Shown here in pieces: positions 44,478 to 52,742 of a stretch of DNA of 64,000 bases. The stretch spans positions 361,293 to 425,292 of the forward strand of contig NZ_RBWV01000013.1 in assembly GCF_003634695.1 (NCBI RefSeq), in the 5' to 3' direction. The DNA is from Motilibacter peucedani (GTDB taxonomy: Bacteria; Actinomycetota; Actinomycetes; Motilibacterales; Motilibacteraceae). A model generated the notes under the pieces. It was not told the origin of the DNA. It ran no database searches and was given only the letters and a program-made list of their open reading frames with translations. Position 1 is the stretch's first letter. Every line of letters begins with the position of its first letter. The translations under genes and the position numbers were made by a program.

Positions 44478-45134
44478 ATGTCGGGAGCTGCCACGACGGT
44501 GGTCTTCGGTGGTGCAGGGGCGGCTCTGAGCTGCATCGACCCGGTGCCCTACCTCCGCGACGTGCTGCGGCGGCGTACGCGTCCGCACCGCGGCACGTGG
44601 GCTCTGTGGTCGGTGCTCGGCGTCCTGGCGCTGAGCGCGCAGGCGGACCAGCGCCTCGACTGGAGCGTCGCGGCGCTCGCCGTGCAAGCGGTGTCGATCG
44701 TCGCGACGTTCCTGCTCTCGATCTCGAGGGGCGAGGGTGGTACGTCTGCGGCCGAGGTCGCGCTCATGGCGTTGGCCGGGTGCGGGCTCGTGGCGTGGTT
44801 CGTCTGCGACGACCCCGTCCTCGCGATCGCCGGCGTCATCGCGGCTGACGCGGTCGCCTGCCTGCTCATGCTGCCGAAGAGCTGGCGCGACCCGTGGTCG
44901 GAGACGCCGTCGTCGTACGCACTGGCGGGCCTCGCCGGCGCCTGCGCGGCGGGAGCGGTGGGGGACAGGTCGGCCGCGCTGCTCTACCCCTGCTGGTTCG
45001 CCGTCGCGAACCTCGGGCTGGCGGCGGTGATCGTGGCCCGTCGCCGCAGCGACGTCGGGCTCCCGCGGCTTGCTCACCTCGACGAGCGGATTGTCATCCC
45101 GTTGTCATGGACTGGTGGTGCGGCGCGACGGTAG
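44478..45134 (+). CDS. Multi-pass membrane protein of unknown function
   Basis: A 218-residue membrane protein with about seven helices. The N-terminal motif PYLRDVLRRRTRPHRGTWALWSVLGVLALSAQ resembles a conserved bacterial family in which YxRDxLRxxTxPHxxTW precedes the second helix, similar in layout to PQ-loop or SemiSWEET-type proteins but not assignable to them. Its start sits directly behind a terminator-like hairpin. No function is known. Confidence 0.65.
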   Translation: MSGAATTVVFGGAGAALSCIDPVPYLRDVLRRRTRPHRGTWALWSVLGVLALSAQADQRLDWSVAALAVQAVSIVATFLLSISRGEGGTSAAEVALMALAGCGLVAWFVCDDPVLAIAGVIAADAVACLLMLPKSWRDPWSETPSSYALAGLAGACAAGAVGDRSAALLYPCWFAVANLGLAAVIVARRRSDVGLPRLAHLDERIVIPLSWTGGAARR

Positions 45135-45180
45135 GAACGGGGGCGGTGGCGTTCCGAGCCACCACTGACAGGAGGACCAC

Positions 45181-45915
45181 GTGAAGTTGCAGACGAGCCG
45201 AACCGCTGCCGCAGCCCTGGCCGGCGCGACCGCCTTGGCCTTGACCGGCAGCCTCGCGTCGACGGCGTCGGCGGACTCCGGCAAGCCCGCGCCCACCACC
45301 ACGGTCGACTCGTGCAAGGCCACCTACAAGCTCAACGGCGCCTGGAACGGGCGACACACCGGGTTCACCTCGACCCTGCGGTTCTGGAACACCGGCACAG
45401 CTCCCATCAGCGACTGGACGCTGACCTTCACGTTCGGCGGCACCCGGCAGACCGTCACCAAGTTGTGGAGCGCCGCCTGGGAGCAGGACGGCGCCACCGT
45501 GACCGCCACTCCGCTGGCCTTCAACCGCACCATCCAGCCAGGCAAGCAGCTGACGGTCGGATTCATCGCAGACGGGGTCAACGCCAACCCGACCAGCGTC
45601 ACGCTGAGCGGCACCGCTTGCGGCGAGACGGCCTCGAAGGGCACCGTCGTGCCCGGCCTCAGCGTGACGCTCAAGCAGATGATCGAGGGCTACGCCGCCT
45701 CCGGCGACCTGCGCGACAACCTGCTGCACAGCCTGCGCAACCGCGCGCAGCAGATCGCGCGCGACGAGGCCCACGGCAACCAGAAGCTCGAGATCTACCA
45801 CCTGCGCGCGTTCCGCAAGCAGTTCACCTACTCGCGCGGCAGGACCGACGTGACGCCGGGCGCCAGCGCCGCCCTGCAGAACCTCGCGCGCACCATGCTG
45901 ACCAGCACGCTGTAG
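45181..45915 (+). CDS. Secreted CBM2-FIMAH two-domain protein
   Basis: A 244-residue exported protein without catalytic domain. The signal peptide is about 1-32. A CBM2-type cellulose/chitin-binding module (about 42-150) has flanking cysteines (VDSCKATYKLNGAWNGRHTGF and SGTACG) and exposed Trp residues. A helical C-terminus (about 158-240: SVTLKQMIEGYAASGDLRDNLLHSLRNRAQQIARD and EIYHLRAFRKQF) resembles the FIMAH domain found at the ends of secreted hydrolases. It may act as a free-standing adhesion or surface-tethering module. GTG 45181 follows CAGGAGG. Confidence 0.75.
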   Translation: MKLQTSRTAAAALAGATALALTGSLASTASADSGKPAPTTTVDSCKATYKLNGAWNGRHTGFTSTLRFWNTGTAPISDWTLTFTFGGTRQTVTKLWSAAWEQDGATVTATPLAFNRTIQPGKQLTVGFIADGVNANPTSVTLSGTACGETASKGTVVPGLSVTLKQMIEGYAASGDLRDNLLHSLRNRAQQIARDEAHGNQKLEIYHLRAFRKQFTYSRGRTDVTPGASAALQNLARTMLTSTL

Positions 45916-45921
45916 GGCGTA

Positions 45922-45939
45922 CCGGGCCGGAGCGCCCGG
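45922..45939 (+). terminator. Short terminator hairpin
   Basis: CCGGGC (45922-45927) pairs with GCCCGG (45934-45939) shortly after the CBM2-FIMAH stop and before the response regulator start. Confidence 0.4.
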
Positions 45940-45962
45940 TGGCGCTGCGAGAGACTGGTGAG

Positions 45963-46682
45963 GTGACCGACCGGGTGCTCGTCGTCGAGGACGACGACAG
46001 CATCCGGTCGGTGCTGCGCATGGGGCTCGAGGACGAGGGCTACGACGTGGGCGAGGCCAGCTCCGCGGAGCAGGCCATCACGGCGATGCGCTCCCACCCC
46101 GCCGACTTCATGCTCGTCGACATCATGCTCGGCGGCACCGACGGGCTCGCCTGCATCGCGGAGGTCCGCGGGTGGAGCGACATCCCCATCGTGGTGGTGA
46201 GCGCCCGGTCCGACACCCGCGACGTCGTCTCGGGCCTGGAGGCGGGCGCGGACGACTACGTGACGAAGCCGTTCCAGGTCGCCGAGATCGTGGCGCGCCT
46301 ACGCGCGCTCCGGCGCCGGCTGCACCGCCCGACGCCTTCGGCGCTGCGGCGGCCGGCGGGTGCCGACACCGTGGTCATCGACGGTCGGGGCGACGCGCCG
46401 CTCGTGCTGTCGCCGGGGGAGGGGATCCTTCGCCGCGGCGACCAGCGGATCCACCTCACCACTACGGAGTTCCGGCTGCTGTGCGAGATCTGCGGCGCGG
46501 GAGGGCTCGTCGTGAGCCGGCCGCAGCTGCTCGAGAGCGTCTGGGACCGCGGCTTCTACGGCGACGAGCGGCTCGTCGACGTGCACATCAGGCGGCTGCG
46601 CCTCAAGATCGAGCCCGACCCGAGCAACCCCGTGCTCGTCGTGACCGAGCGTGGGCTCGGCTACCGCCTTGCCCGCCACTAG
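45963..46682 (+). CDS. OmpR-family response regulator (operon with kinase and GerMN lipoprotein)
   Basis: A 239-residue regulator with a receiver (VLVVEDDDSIRSVLRMG, acceptor Asp in FMLVDIMLGGTDG, Lys in VTKPF) and a winged helix (LTTTEFRLLCEICGAGGLVVSRPQLLESVW, LVDVHIRRLRLKIE, ERGLGYRLA). A 25-residue insert (about 125-150) between domains is longer than usual. GTG 45963 is used; GAGACT 6-7 bases upstream could be its -10. The 3' end overlaps the kinase gene by 32 bp. Gene order regulator-kinase-GerMN lipoprotein recalls mtrA-mtrB-lpqB and cse systems. Confidence 0.9.
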   Translation: MTDRVLVVEDDDSIRSVLRMGLEDEGYDVGEASSAEQAITAMRSHPADFMLVDIMLGGTDGLACIAEVRGWSDIPIVVVSARSDTRDVVSGLEAGADDYVTKPFQVAEIVARLRALRRRLHRPTPSALRRPAGADTVVIDGRGDAPLVLSPGEGILRRGDQRIHLTTTEFRLLCEICGAGGLVVSRPQLLESVWDRGFYGDERLVDVHIRRLRLKIEPDPSNPVLVVTERGLGYRLARH

Positions 46683-48078
46683 GCCGCAGGAGGCGCCGGC
46701 CCGAGCTCCGCGGCCCTACGGCCGGGGCAGCCTTCGGCTCCGGGTCGCCACCGCGGTGGCGCTGGCCGTCCTGGTCGTGTGCGCGGTGTTCGCGAGCGCC
46801 GCGTACCTCTTGGCGCGCGGCGTCCTGACCCAGCAGCGCGAGTCCGCGTCGCTGCGCCAGGCCTACCTCGACGCGAGCTTCCTGCGCGACGAGCTCGGCA
46901 CCACCGGCACGAGCCCGGCCGAGGCCCTCGACGCGCTCGACCCGCAGGGCGCGGCCGCGGTGTTCGTCCACCGCTCCGGAGCCTGGTACTCCTCGTCGTT
47001 CGACCTCGACGCGGACGCCATCCCCCGTGCGCTGCTCGAGGTCGAGGGGCGACAGCGCGTGGCCCACATGCCGACCAGCGTCGGGGGCGACCTCAGCCTG
47101 GTGATCGCGGTGCCGGTGCCCGCGGTAGGCATCACGGTCTACGAGGTGGTGCCGCTGCAGGAGCTGCGCACCACGCTGAGGGTGCTCAGCACGGTGCTCG
47201 CCGGTGGAGCGTTGGCCGCCGCCGTGCTCGGTGCCCTGCTCGGGCTGTGGCTGGGGCGTCGAGCGCTCCGTCCCCTGGCTCCGCTCACCAGCACGGCGGC
47301 GGGGATCACCGCGGGCGACCTCGGCCTGCGGCTGCCCGAGTCGGGCGACCCGGCGCTCTCGGGCATCGTGTCGGCCTTCAACGCGATGATCGAGACGTTG
47401 CAGCGGCGGGCCGAGCGTGACGCGCGGTTCGCCGCCGACGTCAGCCACGAGCTGCGCTCGCCGCTGACGACCCTGACGGCCAGCATCGAGCGGCTGCAGG
47501 CCCGCCACCACGAGAGCCCCGAGCGCCGCGCGGAGGCGCTCGCCCTGGCCACGGGGGAGCTGGCCCGCTTCCACCGCTTGCTGGAGGGCTTGCTGGAGCT
47601 GGCCCGTGCCGACGCGGGTCCGCAGGACGCAGTGATCAACGGTCAGCCGACCGACCTGGGTGACCTGCTCCGCCACGTGCTGCGCGACACAGGCAGGTCG
47701 CTCGAGCTCCTCCACGCACCGGCGGGCGGGCTGCCCGTCCGCGGCGACAAGCTGGCTCTGGCCCGGATGGTCACCAACCTGCTCGACAACGCCGACCGGC
47801 ACGGCGGCGGCGCGCGAGCGGTGCGCCTCGAGCGGAGTGCTGGCACCATCACCCTGCTCGTGGACGACGCGGGTCCCGGCGTCGCCGACTCCGAGCGGCA
47901 GCGCATCTTCGAGCGCTTCGCCACCGGCTCGGGCGGCAGGGGCTCGAGCGCAGGCACCGGTCTGGGGCTCGCCCTCGTCGCCGAGACGGTGAGGGCCCAC
48001 GGTGGCCGGGTCGGGTGCGAGGCAGCCCCGGGTGGCGGCGCCCGCTTCCGCACCACGCTGCCGGCGGCGGACTCGTGA
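46651..48078 (+). CDS. Sensor histidine kinase with periplasmic sensor loop
   Basis: A 475-residue kinase. Membrane helices at about 33-55 and 180-203 bracket an extracellular loop of some 120 residues. A HAMP region (ALRPLAPLTSTAAGITAGDLGLRLPE), the H-box FAADVSHELRSPLTTL, DNLLDNADRHGGG-like N-box (MVTNLLDNADRHG) and VDDAGPGVADSERQRIFERFATGSGGRG / GTGLGLALV follow. The start GTG 46651 lies inside the regulator gene and the stop overlaps the lipoprotein gene, giving a tightly coupled three-gene operon. The signal is unknown; an envelope cue is likely. Confidence 0.92.
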   Translation: MGSATALPATRPQEAPARAPRPYGRGSLRLRVATAVALAVLVVCAVFASAAYLLARGVLTQQRESASLRQAYLDASFLRDELGTTGTSPAEALDALDPQGAAAVFVHRSGAWYSSSFDLDADAIPRALLEVEGRQRVAHMPTSVGGDLSLVIAVPVPAVGITVYEVVPLQELRTTLRVLSTVLAGGALAAAVLGALLGLWLGRRALRPLAPLTSTAAGITAGDLGLRLPESGDPALSGIVSAFNAMIETLQRRAERDARFAADVSHELRSPLTTLTASIERLQARHHESPERRAEALALATGELARFHRLLEGLLELARADAGPQDAVINGQPTDLGDLLRHVLRDTGRSLELLHAPAGGLPVRGDKLALARMVTNLLDNADRHGGGARAVRLERSAGTITLLVDDAGPGVADSERQRIFERFATGSGGRGSSAGTGLGLALVAETVRAHGGRVGCEAAPGGGARFRTTLPAADS

Positions 48079-48671
48079 CCCCCCGCGCCGGTGCGGCCCT
48101 CGCCGCGCTCCTCACCGCCGCCTGCGTCGTGAGCGCCTGCGGCGTGCAGCAGCGCTCGACGCCAGAGCTGGAGCCTCGCGCGGCTGTGCCCTACGGCCTG
48201 CTCGACACGCCCGCGCCCGGGCCGACGACCGCCTCCGACGCAGCCGTCCCCGACGGGCAGCCACGGGTCTACTTCACCCGGCAGCGTCAGCTGGAGCCGG
48301 TGGCAGCACCACCGCGTACGGGCAACGGTCTCGACCAGCTCAGCCAGCTGCTGACGGCGCTGGCCGCCGGGCCGTCGGCGGGCGAGCGCCAGCGGGGGAT
48401 CGGCACTGCGCTGCCGCCTGGACTGACCCTGCGCCTGCTGGGAGTGTCGAACGCCGTCGCGCGCGTCGAGCTGGCCGGCGTCACCGCGAGCTCGGACGTC
48501 GACCAGGCGCCGTACGCGGTGGCGCAGATCGTCCTGACTTCGACCTCGCTGCGCGGCGTGGAGGCGGTCGAACTGAGCCGGCAGGGCGAGCAGCTCGCCG
48601 CGCCGTTGCCCGACGGCACGCTCACCGACCGCGCGCTCAGGGCTCAGGACTACGGCGCGCTGAGCAGGTGA
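48075..48671 (+). CDS. GerMN-domain lipoprotein
   Basis: A 198-residue lipoprotein. It starts at GTG 48075 (GTGA overlap with the kinase) and has a lipobox in CVVSACGVQQ, so Cys is lipidated at about residue 22. A GerMN-like domain (about 75-190) includes RVYFTRQRQLEPV, LDQLSQLLTALAAGPSAGERQRGIGTALPPGLTLRLL and AVAQIVLTSTSLRGVEAVEL. In MtrAB-LpqB a GerMN lipoprotein modulates the kinase. Here it is much shorter, without the LpqB propeller. It probably tunes the neighbouring kinase. Confidence 0.85.
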   Translation: MTPRAGAALAALLTAACVVSACGVQQRSTPELEPRAAVPYGLLDTPAPGPTTASDAAVPDGQPRVYFTRQRQLEPVAAPPRTGNGLDQLSQLLTALAAGPSAGERQRGIGTALPPGLTLRLLGVSNAVARVELAGVTASSDVDQAPYAVAQIVLTSTSLRGVEAVELSRQGEQLAAPLPDGTLTDRALRAQDYGALSR

Positions 48672-48696
48672 GCGGCGCTGGCTCGCGCCTCCGCGC

Positions 48697-49059
48697 TCAG
48701 CCGGCCGCGCGCTGCGCCGCGGCGTTCACCTCGTCTGCGACGGCGCGCGGGTCGTCGACCTCGACGACGAGCCGTGCGTAGTCCTCGTCGACGAGCTCGA
48801 TGACGACGGCGTCCGCGCCGTCGTGGACGGCCCAGAGGACCTTCTCGCCCTCGCGGTGGAAGGTCCCGACGGCGGCGACGCCGGGTACGTGCAGGCCCGG
48901 GGCGCGTACGCCCTTGGGCTCGCGGACCGCTCCCGGGTCGGCCGTGGCGCCCCGCACGTGTTGCAGCGGCACGGTGATGCTGCCCTTCAGTGCCCACAGG
49001 CGGTCGAGTCCCTCGAGGGACACGGTGAGGCGGTCGTCGGAGAGGGTGATGCGTGTCAT
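48697..49059 (-). CDS. Conserved actinobacterial protein of unknown function (PH-like)
   Basis: A 120-residue soluble protein. The order of elements, TVSLEGLDRLWALKGSITVPLQHVRGATADPG, then GVRAPGLHVPGVAAVGTFH, then GEKVLWAVHDGADAVVIELVDEDYARLVVEVDDPRAVADEVN, recurs in an uncharacterised actinobacterial family that looks like a small PH-type beta barrel. ATG 49059 overlaps the stop of the TetR gene (ATGA), so the two are co-translated. Confidence 0.7.
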   Translation of the reverse strand: MTRITLSDDRLTVSLEGLDRLWALKGSITVPLQHVRGATADPGAVREPKGVRAPGLHVPGVAAVGTFHREGEKVLWAVHDGADAVVIELVDEDYARLVVEVDDPRAVADEVNAAAQRAAG

Positions 49060-49478
49060 CGCTGGTGCTCCGTCCGGTCAGTGGGGAGGGGAAGGCCGGC
49101 GCGGGCCAGCAGCCGGGCACCCAGCACTGCGGCCGGGTCTCCGGTGCCTGACGCCGACGCGAGCCGGGTGCAGGCGCGCTCGAGCAGCGCGCGTACCTCG
49201 TCGTCGCGAGGTGCGAGCTCGAGCGCTGCGACGAGCAGCAGGTCGAGCGACGCTCCGGTGGTCCGTGCGTCGGGCTCGTCCAGCCGAGCCACGTGGCCCC
49301 GCAGGGCCGTGACGAAGAGCCCCCGCTTGCTGCCGAAGGCCCGGTAGAGGCTGCCGCGGTGCACGCCGAGGGAGGTGACGAGGTCGTCGACCGACGTGCC
49401 CTCGTAGCCCCGCTCGACGAACAGCTGCGCAGCGGCTGCCACGACGTGCACCTCGTCGAACCCTCGTGGCCGGCCCAT
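49056..49478 (-). CDS. TetR/AcrR-family regulator
   Basis: A 140-residue TetR protein: HTH FDEVHVVAAAAQLFVERGYEGTSVDDLVTSLGVHRGSLYRAFGSKRGLFVTAL (about 7-60). The ligand domain is unusually short (family members are near 190 residues). ATG 49478 lies 7 bases after TAGGGT, which itself is 18 bases after TTGACT, so a complete leaderless promoter is visible. It is coupled to the PH-like gene. It may be a candidate binder of the GH3 operator, but no evidence links them. Confidence 0.85.
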   Translation of the reverse strand: MGRPRGFDEVHVVAAAAQLFVERGYEGTSVDDLVTSLGVHRGSLYRAFGSKRGLFVTALRGHVARLDEPDARTTGASLDLLLVAALELAPRDDEVRALLERACTRLASASGTGDPAAVLGARLLARAGLPLPTDRTEHQR

Positions 49479-49485
49479 GCCCAGA

Positions 49486-49527
49486 ACCCTAGGCGCTATG
49501 AGAACGACCAGTCAAGAACGAACGTTC
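49486..49527 (-). promoter_or_regulatory. Leaderless tetR promoter with GAACGTTC palindrome
   Basis: On the minus strand TTGACT (49515-49510) and TAGGGT (49491-49486) are 18 bp apart, and ATG 49478 follows 7 bases after the -10. GAACGTTC (49520-49527) directly upstream of the -35, with a further GAAC before it, is a plausible autoregulatory site. Confidence 0.6.
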
Positions 49528-49563
49528 CCAAAGGTCGGGACCCTCGACGAAGATGCCCCGGCC

Positions 49564-49619
49564 TGTCACCATTCGTTCACGTTCTCGTCGGCTCGATGTC
49601 GGCGACCGGCGCCTAGCGT
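49564..49619 (+). promoter_or_regulatory. Possible Pho-box-like repeats and -10 of the nuclease gene
   Basis: TGTCACCATTC (49564-49574) is followed directly by GTTCACGTTCT (49575-49585), resembling 11-bp PhoP direct repeats. TAGCGT at 49614-49619 may be the -10. The gap from the repeats to the -10 is longer than usual, so this is tentative. Confidence 0.3.
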
Positions 49620-49660
49620 GCCGGAGTCCGCTGTTCGCGATCGCTGGGAGGTCGGGCCCT

Positions 49661-52600
49661 GTGTCCCGAGCGCTTCTTCGTCGGTGTGCCGCTGTGCTCC
49701 TGCCGCTGTCCCTGGCGGCCGTGGGGACGCCCGCGCTCGCCAGTCCCGACGGCACCGGCCTGGTGATCAGCGAGGTCTACGTCAACGGCGGCTCCGCCGG
49801 GGCGAGCTACCTCAACAAGTTCGTCGAGCTCTACAACCCGGGCTCGAGCGCGGTCTCGCTGACCGGCGACACGCTGCAGTACCGAGCGGCGACCTCCACC
49901 GGCACCCCGAGCGGCTCCCAGGTCTTCCCGCTGACGGGCAGCGTCGCTGCTCACGGCCACTTCCTGGTCATGCTGCCGGGCAACGGCTCCACCACCAACC
50001 CCGGTGCGCCGCTGCCGACGCCCGACCTCTCCACGGGCGGCAGCGTCAACCCGGGTGCGGCAGGTGGCACGCTCGTCGTCGCGGCCAGCAGGACCGGCGT
50101 GCTGCCGACGGACCCTGCCGTGATCGACAAGATCGGCTGGGGGACGAGCAACTCACCGGAAGGCAGCGCTGCGAGCGGGAACTCGGTGGTGCTCAGCTAC
50201 CAGCGCGCGGCCAACGGCGCCGACACCGACAACAACGCCGCGGACTTCACGACGGCCACCCCGACGCCGCAGAACGCCGCCTCGGACGGCGGTTCCACCG
50301 CGGTGTCCGTGACGAGCCCTGGCACGCAGAACGCGACCGCCGGCACCGCGATCACGCCGCTGACTGTGGTCGCGTCGGGAGGCACCGCACCGTACGCGTG
50401 GACCGCCGCCGGCCTCCCTGCCGGCCTCGCGATCTCCGCCGACGGCGTCATCTCCGGCACGCCGAGCGCGGCCGGCACGTCGAGCGTCACGGTGACCGCG
50501 ACCGACTCGACCGGTGCGAGCGGCTCTGCGACCTTCGACTTCGTGGTCGCCGAACCCGCGGCGCCCGTGACCATCGCGCAGATCCAGGGCACCGACACCG
50601 ACACCTCACCGTTCGCCGGCCGCAGCGTGACGACCACCGGCGTGGTCACGGCGGCCTACCCGACCGGCGGCTTCAACGGCTTCTTCCTCGAGACCGGCGG
50701 CGCCGGCGGCACGACCGACGCCACGCCGGGCGCCTCGGACGGGATCTTCGTGTTCGGGTCGGCCGCGGCGGCGCAGGTGAGCGTTGGTGAGAGCGTCCAG
50801 GTCACCGGATCGGTGTCGGAGTTCAAGGGCGAGACGGAGATCAGCAGCCCGGTCGTGACCCGACTGGACGCCGCGCTGCCGCCGGTGCAGCCGGCCGCCC
50901 TGGCGTGGGCCGCGCTCGACACCGCCGCCGAGAAGGAGGCGCACGAGGGTGAGCTGCTCGCGCCGCACGGCGCCTTCACCGTCACCGACAACTACGACGC
51001 GAACTTCTACGGTTCGTTCACCCTGGCGGCAGGCACCACTCCGCTGCGCCAGCCGACCGACGTCGGCCGGGCCGGCAGCGCCGAGGCACAGGCGGTGGTG
51101 GCCGACAACGCCGCGCGGGCGATCACGCTCGACGACGGCTCGAGCCTGAACTTCAGCTCGGCGGCCAACTCCAGCGTCCCGCTGCCTTGGCTGACGCCCA
51201 CGCATGCCGTGAGCATCGGTGCACAGGTGAGCTTCCACTCGCCGGTCGTCCTCGACTTCCGCAACTCGTCGTGGAACCTCCAGCCGACCGCCCAGGTCAC
51301 CGACGACGGGTCGGCGGTCGCGACCTTCAGCGACCGGCGGGCCGCGAACCAGCAGCCGGCCGACGTCGGCGGGTCGGTGCGGATGGCCACGTTCAACGTG
51401 GAGAACTACTTCGCGATGACGGGTGAGCAGTACGTCGCGCAGGGCCTCGGCACCTGCACCTACTACAACGACCGTCAGGGCAACCACATCGGGGACAACA
51501 CCTGCGTGGGCACCGACGGCACGAGTCCCGGGCCGCGCGGGGCAGCGACCGCCGCGAGCTTCGCCCGGCAGCAGGCCAAGATCGTCACGGGCATCAACCG
51601 GCTCGGCGCGAGCATCGTCTCGCTCGAGGAGATCGAGAACTCCGCCTGGTTCGGCGAGCCGCGCGACACCGCGCTCGCCGGCCTGGTCGACGCGCTGAAT
51701 GCGGCCGCGGGGTCGACGGTGTGGGCGTACGCGCCGTCGCCCTCCGCGGACGAGCTGCCGCCGCTGGCGCAGCAGGACGTGATCCGCACGGCGTTCATCT
51801 ACAAGCCCGCGAACGTTTCGCTCGTCGGCTCGTCGTTCGTGCTGGCCGACAAGTCGGGGCCGGGGCAGTCGTTCTCGATCGCCCGCGAGCCGCTGGCGCA
51901 GGGCTTCAAGAAGGTCGGCGCGACCGACGACAACGCCTTCGTCGCGGTCGCCAACCACTGGAAGTCGAAGGGGTCGGGCGCGCCGCTCTACCCCGGCGAC
52001 GAGGAGGACACGTCCTCGCCGGCCAACGACCAGGGCGCCTTCAACGCCACCCGCGTCCACGAGGCGCAGGACGTCGTCGCGTTCGCCTCGCAGGTCGCGT
52101 CGTCGCTGGGCACGAACCGCGTGTTCCTGCTCGGCGACTTCAACGCCTACACCCACGAGGACCCGCTGGAGACGTTGTACTCAGCGGGCTACACCGACCT
52201 CGGCAGCCGGTTCGACCCGGCCGAGCAGACGTACTCCTTCGACGGGCTCGAGGGCTCGCTCGACCACGTGCTGGCGAACCCGGCGGCGCTGGCCATGGTG
52301 ACGGGTGCGGACACCTGGCAGATCAACGCGCAGGAGGCGGTCGCCTACGCGTACAGCCGCTACAACTACAACGCGACGCTGCTGTTCAACGGCAGCGACC
52401 CGTTCGCGGCGTCCGACCACGACCCTGAGGTCGTCGGGCTCGACCTGCCCTCGGCGCCGGCCTGGTCCTCGACCCGCATCTACACCGCGGGTGACCTCGT
52501 CTACTACAACGGCTCCACCTGGCGGGCGCTGTGGTGGACGCGCGGCCAGGCGCCGGGGTACGCGTACGGTCCGTGGGAGCAGCTCCTGACCACCCCCGAC

Positions 52601-52741
52601 GGCTCGGTCGTCTGGACGCCGTCGCGGATCTTCACCGCCGGCGACGTGGTGGTCCACCAGGGCAAGAGGTACGTGGCGAAGTGGTGGACGCGCAACCAGG
52701 CGCCGGGGCTCGCCTCAGGACCCTGGAAGCCGCTCGCCTGA
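49661..52741 (+). CDS. Large secreted nuclease (ExeM/NucH-like) with tandem chitin-binding modules
   Basis: A 1026-residue exported protein. After a signal peptide (about 1-28) come a lamin-tail-like LTD domain (about 30-170, GLVISEVYVNGGSAGASYLNKFVELYNPG), a putative Ig domain (about 205-290), an OB-fold region (about 295-430, GVVTAAYPTGGFNGFFLET), and an endonuclease/exonuclease/phosphatase domain (about 570-925) with ATFNVENYF, VSLEEIEN, VFLLGDFNAY and ASDHDPEV. Two CBM5/12 chitin-binding repeats end the protein (each with a WTRxQAPG core). It should degrade extracellular DNA or RNA while bound to chitin. GTG 49661 has a GGGAGG site. Confidence 0.88.
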   Translation: MSRALLRRCAAVLLPLSLAAVGTPALASPDGTGLVISEVYVNGGSAGASYLNKFVELYNPGSSAVSLTGDTLQYRAATSTGTPSGSQVFPLTGSVAAHGHFLVMLPGNGSTTNPGAPLPTPDLSTGGSVNPGAAGGTLVVAASRTGVLPTDPAVIDKIGWGTSNSPEGSAASGNSVVLSYQRAANGADTDNNAADFTTATPTPQNAASDGGSTAVSVTSPGTQNATAGTAITPLTVVASGGTAPYAWTAAGLPAGLAISADGVISGTPSAAGTSSVTVTATDSTGASGSATFDFVVAEPAAPVTIAQIQGTDTDTSPFAGRSVTTTGVVTAAYPTGGFNGFFLETGGAGGTTDATPGASDGIFVFGSAAAAQVSVGESVQVTGSVSEFKGETEISSPVVTRLDAALPPVQPAALAWAALDTAAEKEAHEGELLAPHGAFTVTDNYDANFYGSFTLAAGTTPLRQPTDVGRAGSAEAQAVVADNAARAITLDDGSSLNFSSAANSSVPLPWLTPTHAVSIGAQVSFHSPVVLDFRNSSWNLQPTAQVTDDGSAVATFSDRRAANQQPADVGGSVRMATFNVENYFAMTGEQYVAQGLGTCTYYNDRQGNHIGDNTCVGTDGTSPGPRGAATAASFARQQAKIVTGINRLGASIVSLEEIENSAWFGEPRDTALAGLVDALNAAAGSTVWAYAPSPSADELPPLAQQDVIRTAFIYKPANVSLVGSSFVLADKSGPGQSFSIAREPLAQGFKKVGATDDNAFVAVANHWKSKGSGAPLYPGDEEDTSSPANDQGAFNATRVHEAQDVVAFASQVASSLGTNRVFLLGDFNAYTHEDPLETLYSAGYTDLGSRFDPAEQTYSFDGLEGSLDHVLANPAALAMVTGADTWQINAQEAVAYAYSRYNYNATLLFNGSDPFAASDHDPEVVGLDLPSAPAWSSTRIYTAGDLVYYNGSTWRALWWTRGQAPGYAYGPWEQLLTTPDGSVVWTPSRIFTAGDVVVHQGKRYVAKWWTRNQAPGLASGPWKPLA

Positions 52742-52742
52742 A

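Noticed and set aside
42288..45077. Long minus-strand open frame of 929 codons
   Set aside because: Antisense shadow of the GH3 and membrane genes; composition is not protein-like.
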